In this document: piece after piece, positions 59,357 through 64,000 of the stretch
How positions within the stretch are numbered: position 1 is the stretch's first letter
Layout: each line of letters opens with the position of its first letter
Source of the DNA: Zanthoxylum bungeanum
Taxonomy: Eukaryota > Streptophyta > Magnoliopsida > Sapindales > Rutaceae
DNA: 64,000 bases
Direction of reading: 5' to 3'
Assembly (NCBI GenBank): GCA_019454045.1
Contig: SKCR01015020.1
Span: forward strand, 1-64,000
Translations under genes and position numbers: made by a program
The notes under the pieces: generated by a model
Databases searched by the model: none
The model's input: only the letters and a program-made list of their open reading frames with translations
What the model was told of the DNA's origin: nothing

Positions 59357-59450
59357 ACAATGATGTTGATGAAAGAGAACTTAGAAGACAATCAATGGTT
59401 AGGATTAAGAGAGATAATGTATCCAAATGTTATCTTGATGTGGCTTAATT
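56547..59450. other. AT-rich unassigned DNA
   Basis: About 2.9 kb with no LTR, terminal repeat, coding domain or RNA gene that I can recognise. It may be older host DNA between insertions. It starts with (AAC)n and a copy of the block seen left of F, and ends after an (AT)n run. Short frames, for example 57394-57618 and the minus-strand 57887-58126, show no family features. Confidence 0.55.
59319..59353. repeat. (AT)n microsatellite
   Basis: A pure AT dinucleotide run of about 17 units. It generates an Ile/Tyr-rich false frame on the minus strand. Confidence 0.95.
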
Positions 59451-60012
59451 CACTATAAGAAAAATGCGAATTAGAGACGGAAATATCCGTCGCTATTGGA
59501 CTTCAGCGACGGAACAGACGGAATTTTTCCGTCTCTGTTTTACTAGTCGCAAAGTTAAAATTTCCGTCGCTATAAATTGCTACAGAATTAATTCCGTCGC
59601 TATTTGGCGACGGACAATTCCGTCGCTAATTTGCGACGGATAATTCCGTCGCTATTTAGCGAAGGATAATTCCGTCGCTAAATAGGGACGGACTTGTCCG
59701 TCGCAATATAGAGACGGAAATACCCGTCGCAAATTAGCGACGGACAAGTCCGTCTCTATTTAGCGACAGACAAGTCCGTCCCTATTTAGCGACGGAATTA
59801 TCCGTCGCAAATTACCGACGGAAATTTCCGTAGCTAATTAGTAGCAAATGAATTTATTTTTTTTAATAAAATTGTATTTTTTTTAAATTCTTAAAGAAAT
59901 TAAATTTATTTTAAACAATATTAATATGAGTAAAATGATAAAATAAATAATTACTTAAATTATAAAAAAAACACAACAAATATTAAAATAAAAATTTTAT
60001 TACATAAAAGTT
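59451..60012 (-). mobile_element. Third CACTA element, one end only
   Basis: It starts CACTATAAGAAAAATGCG and shows dense GCGACGGAAT/TCCGTCGCTA repeats to about 59835. AT-rich DNA follows (59850-60010) that matches, in reverse complement, the 3' region of the second CACTA element at about 48210-48370. It is thus the same family as 45074-48721, in opposite orientation, and lacks its other end. It breaks near 60012, where copia-like leader DNA takes over. Confidence 0.75.
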
Positions 60013-61135
60013 ATGTGTCAGACACATTGCCTCTAAAGGTCATTAAAGCTAAGAAACGTCATTACTAGATAAACAAATACCTAATGGGGCTTTCTTAATG
60101 CCAGTCAAGAATCTCGATACATGAACTAATTCAAGTCAATTCTTACTGCATAAGAAACTACTCTCTCTAAAGTATTATATCCTAAAAGGGATATCTATCT
60201 AAATTATCTATCATGACTTAGAAACTAAGTCATTAACCATCTTGATTTTTCAAGAAAATCGGAAGAACAGTTCCCGATGGTTTAGACCAATCTAATAATA
60301 TCCTAGTCCAATAGTATCTAGAACCTATTCTAGAATAACTGCAACCAAAATTCAAGTCAGATAACATATCAAAATATGTGTGCAGTAAATAAAAGTTTAT
60401 TCTATATAAACAATAGAATAAGGAAACAAATAAGCGGCAATTTCCATAATAATACACACTGCCAAAGTTATGGAATATTTTAAACTTAGCAGTGCCTCCC
60501 ACTATTTTACGTAATACCGTAATCCCCAACGGAAAAAACGAGAATTCAATAATTAAATCGAATTCCATAATGGGAAGTGGACCCCATAAATATATTTCGA
60601 CTCACAGCAGAGGCACGGTCTCGCCTACGTATATTCACAGGTAGACAACTCATTGTCAATCACTCACTAGTGACTCCGAGGTTCCGGTCCTGGTCGTTTC
60701 TCGTTGTCGCTGCTAAGGCAGGCCCACAAGGAGACGTACCAAGGTTAAACTCATCAATGATAAACTCAAGTTACTTGCGTAACCCTGACAGCTAGGGCAC
60801 GTTCAGGATTCCGCTTTCGCTTGAATTTATCTAGTATCTAATATACATCCGGCATAAATAAATCTCTATCGGCTACACCCTCACAGCAGAGGCACGGTCT
60901 CGGATGTAGTCACAGAAAAATATTTATAAACCGTATTGACAAGACGGACCAAGAAACAAGTATTCCAAATACTAGTTACTTTAAAACCTTATTAAGCGGG
61001 GATATTCCATTAAGTGTCATACACCCTAAATCTAATCAAATTAGATTATAACATGCATGTATAAAGTCAAGAAAACATGATTAAACATTGAATTAAACAA
61101 GCTAATCATTTTAAAGGGGGCCTAGAATCAGACTC
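60013..61135 (-). other. Leader region of element H with a spaced repeat
   Basis: The word CTCACAGCAGAGGCACGGTC occurs at 60601 and 60880, each followed by TCG. The segment 60490-60600 aligns with the leader of A (4527-4640) and of the inverted copy (1185-1290). No reading frame has domain features. The junction with CACTA DNA near 60013 is abrupt. Confidence 0.65.
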
Positions 61136-61147
61136 GCTCTGATACCA
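61136..61147 (-). other. Primer-binding site, initiator tRNA-Met (element H)
   Basis: The minus strand reads TGGTATCAGAGC three bases from the LTR end (CCCCTTCA). The layout matches that of element A. Confidence 0.9.
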
Positions 61148-61150
61148 TTT

Positions 61151-63616
61151 TGAAGGGGTTTTTAGGGGCTGAATCCGGTAACGCAGCGGAAACACGGGAA
61201 AATCAAATTTTCCGATTTCAAAACTTTTTCTTGGATTAATTAAATAAACATATTTATTTAATTACCCAATAATAAAATTATGAAATAAAAATTCAATAAA
61301 TCAAATTTATGTGAATTTACCGAATTGCCCTTACACTTGGCATTTTGTTCATTTTAGTCCAAAATTGTTCAAATAAATTTTGGATGATTCTAAATCATTT
61401 CTAAGATGAATTTAACATGTCCCAAATGTCAAAATACCAAAAGCAACAAAAATCCCAATTTTGAGTACCTTGGCCGAGAGCCTCCATTAGGGGGGGTTTG
61501 TGCATTTTGCATTTTCATGGTTCAAAACACATCAAGGCAAAATCCAATCAACCCAATATTTTACATGCATCATATACACATCCAAATACACCATATAAAT
61601 GAAAAGCCCCAAATTTTGAAGTGGTTTTAAACCCTAATTTTTCAATTTCTTCAATTGGACAAATTAGACCAAATTGGTTAAATCCAATACTTCAATCATG
61701 TTTCTTCCATACAAATCAAGTCTCAACACAATGAAATAACTATAGATCAAATCTATGTCATTTAAGAGTGGGTCAACAACTCTAGATTAGCAACAAGGTT
61801 CTAAAACCATAAAAGGATGCTTATTACTACACTAGTAACAATCTTCCAACATCATACATGCATTACACCTTCATCAAACTTTCATCCATCAAAAGTACAG
61901 GAATAAAGAATGGAAAAACTTAAGAACATCACAAGATGTTGCCAAGAACAAGAGGAAATTTTTTCTCTCTAATAGCAAGTTGGAAATACTTACATAAATC
62001 AAAGCTTTCTTTGATTTTTCCTTTTCTTTCTCTCTAGCTTCTTTTCTTTTTTTTAATGGAGTTTGATAAAGTGTATTAGGTTATTGAAACCCTAAAATAA
62101 ATGAAACAATATATACTTGTCCACAAACTTGCTTTGGCCGAATTTGGCCTAAGAAAAAACAAGTTATATTAATTTCATTTCATTTGAATTTCATTTTGCC
62201 AAGTTGATAAAATGATCATTACACTTTAATGATAATTTCAACTTAGTCAACAATGGCAACTTAGTCATTAAAACAAATATCTAAACCTTAAGATATTTAT
62301 ATTTTAATTAATTTAATCATTTAACAATTAATTAATTAATTAATTAATTAAATACAAATATATTAAATATATGTATAATATTTACATTAAATATCAAATA
62401 CATATATTCATTTATGATATTAGTCAAATATCTTAATTTGACAATTAATTAATGTGTATTTGAATTAATCAAGTATTAAAAGCAAATACACAAAAATTAA
62501 GGAAATGACTATCGGGTCCTTACACATGTATTTTGCGTTTAACCTTTAAACGACTTTATAAATAATCAATATTATTTATAATTGTTGCCCTAGTGCTCTA
62601 CGAGTATATTTAATTATTGAGACTCTCTAGATTCAGGCATATCCGTCACGAAATCCAATTTCGTGTCCATAATCTATCCACCCGTAAATTATGACGATCA
62701 CAGATAAACTCGCTGAATCATACAGGTCGAGGTCATAGCAAATGTATAATTCCTCCGTCACAGGTATCCGGATAAATCCCAGAGATATAGATGTAAACGT
62801 CAAATCTCTATAGGGATTATCCAGTCGATTATTCTATTAGCAATCTCTAAAAGAATGTTTAGAACTGGCTTCCAAACTGTACCACGGGCCCATGGTTTTA
62901 TCTGATTGCTAATCATATGGACTACCTATGCTCTGATACACAGAACTGACGGATCCTATCTCGATACTCATAGGACACCCTGAGGATCTATCTACACCCA
63001 ACGAACATGCGAAGGTCTGATCTAAATAGATCGGTGACGTGACTGCCACTAAGTGTAGAAGATGTCTCATGTGCCCACAATGACATCTCAAGTCTAAGAA
63101 TCACAAGTGCTACTTAACCCGAGAAGATTCTTATTGACGTTGGTGTACCATCTATTAAGAATCTTCGGTGAGTCGTTCAGTGTTTATCCACCATAAACAC
63201 CTACACGTCTATACGAGTCTCCCCAGACTCATGGTTCATTGGGATAAACCATCGGACCAAGTCTCGATATACGACATGTATTGGTATCAACGGATTTGAC
63301 TAACCGACCCGTGTTAGTAAATCTTGACCAGGATCTATGTTTGATAATATACATTTAACAGTGACACTTCCCAATGTCAATTACAAACTAACTTTGTAAC
63401 TGTGTACTGCATTATATATTATCGGGCCTTTGTCTAATATATACATATCATTAAACCACATTTAGTTTCAATCTAATCGTAATCAGATCGAATACGTATA
63501 TAAAAACAAGAGGTACAACCATAAATAAGTAATATTATGGAAAAAATGGATTGTTCATATTCATTAATCAGACATAAATACGGTCCGGATTGGCGCTCTG
63601 AGTACCAACCCCAACA
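61151..63616 (-). repeat. LTR of element H
   Basis: The minus strand reads TGTTGGGGTTGGTACTCAGA to CCTAAAAACCCCTTCA. At 2466 bp it is nearly the length of A's LTR (2485 bp). TTAATTAA-type runs lie at 62325-62350. It has a primer site on one side and a polypurine tract on the other. Confidence 0.78.
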
Positions 63617-63631
63617 ATTTCTCCCACTTGC
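63617..63631 (-). other. Polypurine tract of element H
   Basis: The minus strand reads GCAAGTGGGAGAAAT directly before the LTR start TGTTGGGG. It closely matches A's GCAAGTGGGAGTT. Confidence 0.82.
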
Positions 63632-64000
63632 TCTTGTGCCAATCCACGGTATCATATACACACCTCAATGTGTATCGTATACTCATGGCTCTCAAAAGCT
63701 CACCTCGCACTTAAGAGGTAGGCAACAAGAAGTAGGTCCGCTATGACATATTGAGTTTGTCAAACAAACTCCATCGTTTCCCATAGTCAGCATCATTCAT
63801 ATTTTGTAGAATCTAAATTATACATTAATATGACACTGATGCTATATTTGTATTGTGCTACAGCTACTGAGTTGTCTAAGTATTTATGGATCAAATCCAA
63901 TATACAATGAGGACAACTGCAAGCACAACACAATATAAAACTTCTAATTTATAAGGTCATTATGCAACTTCATAAGTGAATACTTCATAAGTTGCATCTA
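63632..64000 (-). other. 3' internal end of element H, running off the window
   Basis: The minus strand before the tract reads GGATTGGCACAAGA, like A's CACATTGGCACTAAGC just before its tract. I see no RNase H motif further upstream within the window. It may be a 3' untranslated part or a non-autonomous interior. Confidence 0.5.

Larger units (their letters stand above)
60013..64000 (-). mobile_element. Element H: copia-type block with internal-LTR-internal layout
   Basis: On the minus strand the order is: 3' internal end (64000-63632), polypurine tract, complete LTR (63616-61151), primer-binding site, leader (to about 60013). So one LTR lies between two internal parts, instead of two LTRs around one. 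The leader resembles A's leader at 60480-60600 (agcagtgcctcccactatt...gggaagtggaccc). The LTR start TGTTGGGGTTGGTAC also resembles A's TGTTGGAGTTGGTGC. No gag or pol was found in the visible parts. Confidence 0.72.

Noticed and set aside
59223..59426. Minus-strand frame with an Ile/Tyr run
   Set aside because: It is a product of the (AT)n microsatellite at 59319-59353.
1..64000. tRNA, rRNA, snoRNA or microRNA genes
   Set aside because: The only tRNA-like words found are primer-binding sites of retroelements. No cloverleaf with A and B boxes was recognised by eye, though a small RNA gene could be missed without a structure search.

Overview
This window is plant nuclear DNA, almost certainly from a flowering plant and probably a eudicot. 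It is gene-poor and built almost wholly of transposable elements. The host assignment rests on initiator-Met and Arg(ACG) tRNA primer sites, Ty1/copia proteins of plant type, CACTA (En/Spm) elements with a plant transposase relic, GT-AG introns, and captured exons resembling plant poly(A) polymerase and WDR74/NSA1. I see no intact host gene, no rRNA or tRNA gene, and no bacterial-style operon. Every long reading frame belongs to a decayed element or to a repeat array.

The main structure is a nest of insertions, five levels deep counting the host element, resolved by target-site duplications (TSDs). Element A (Ty1/copia, + strand, 5' LTR 1441-3925, 3' LTR remnant 44808-45044) was hit twice. 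A 4.9-kb CACTA element (6563-11451, TSD ATG) sits in its integrase and carries fragments of two host genes. Copia element B (12475-43805, TSD TC[A/C]TT) sits in its reverse transcriptase. B's 5' LTR was hit by element C (12922-32401, TSD GTAGG), a non-coding Ty3/gypsy Tat/Ogre-like element with a tRNA-Arg primer site and three internal tandem arrays. C's 5' LTR was hit by element D (15177-25555, minus strand, TSD AGTCC), a decayed relative of B. D's 3' LTR was hit by a 482-bp GC-rich hAT-like MITE (15544-16025, 8-bp TSD CCTCCAAG). B's leader also holds a C-related solo LTR (35490-37515, minus, flanked by ACCAC).

Left of A (1-1437) lies an inverted, truncated relative of A. To the right come a second CACTA element with a broken transposase gene (45074-48721, TSD AAA), a probable gypsy-type LTR (48725-51293), a gag-only copia element in minus orientation (51832-about 56546), about 2.9 kb of AT-rich unassigned DNA, the end of a third CACTA element (59451-about 60012), and a minus-strand copia block with an internal-LTR-internal layout (about 60013-64000).

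Nothing here works as a pathway. The most interesting points are: two unrelated gene fragments in one CACTA element; a roughly 100-bp complementary-ended module shared by gypsy-type LTRs and the interior of a copia element; a second tRNA-Arg primer-like site inside the gypsy LTR; short spaced repeats in three copia leaders; and GTTCGAAC/GAACG clusters upstream of TATA boxes in two unrelated LTRs. All boundaries and identities were read by eye, without alignment or database search.
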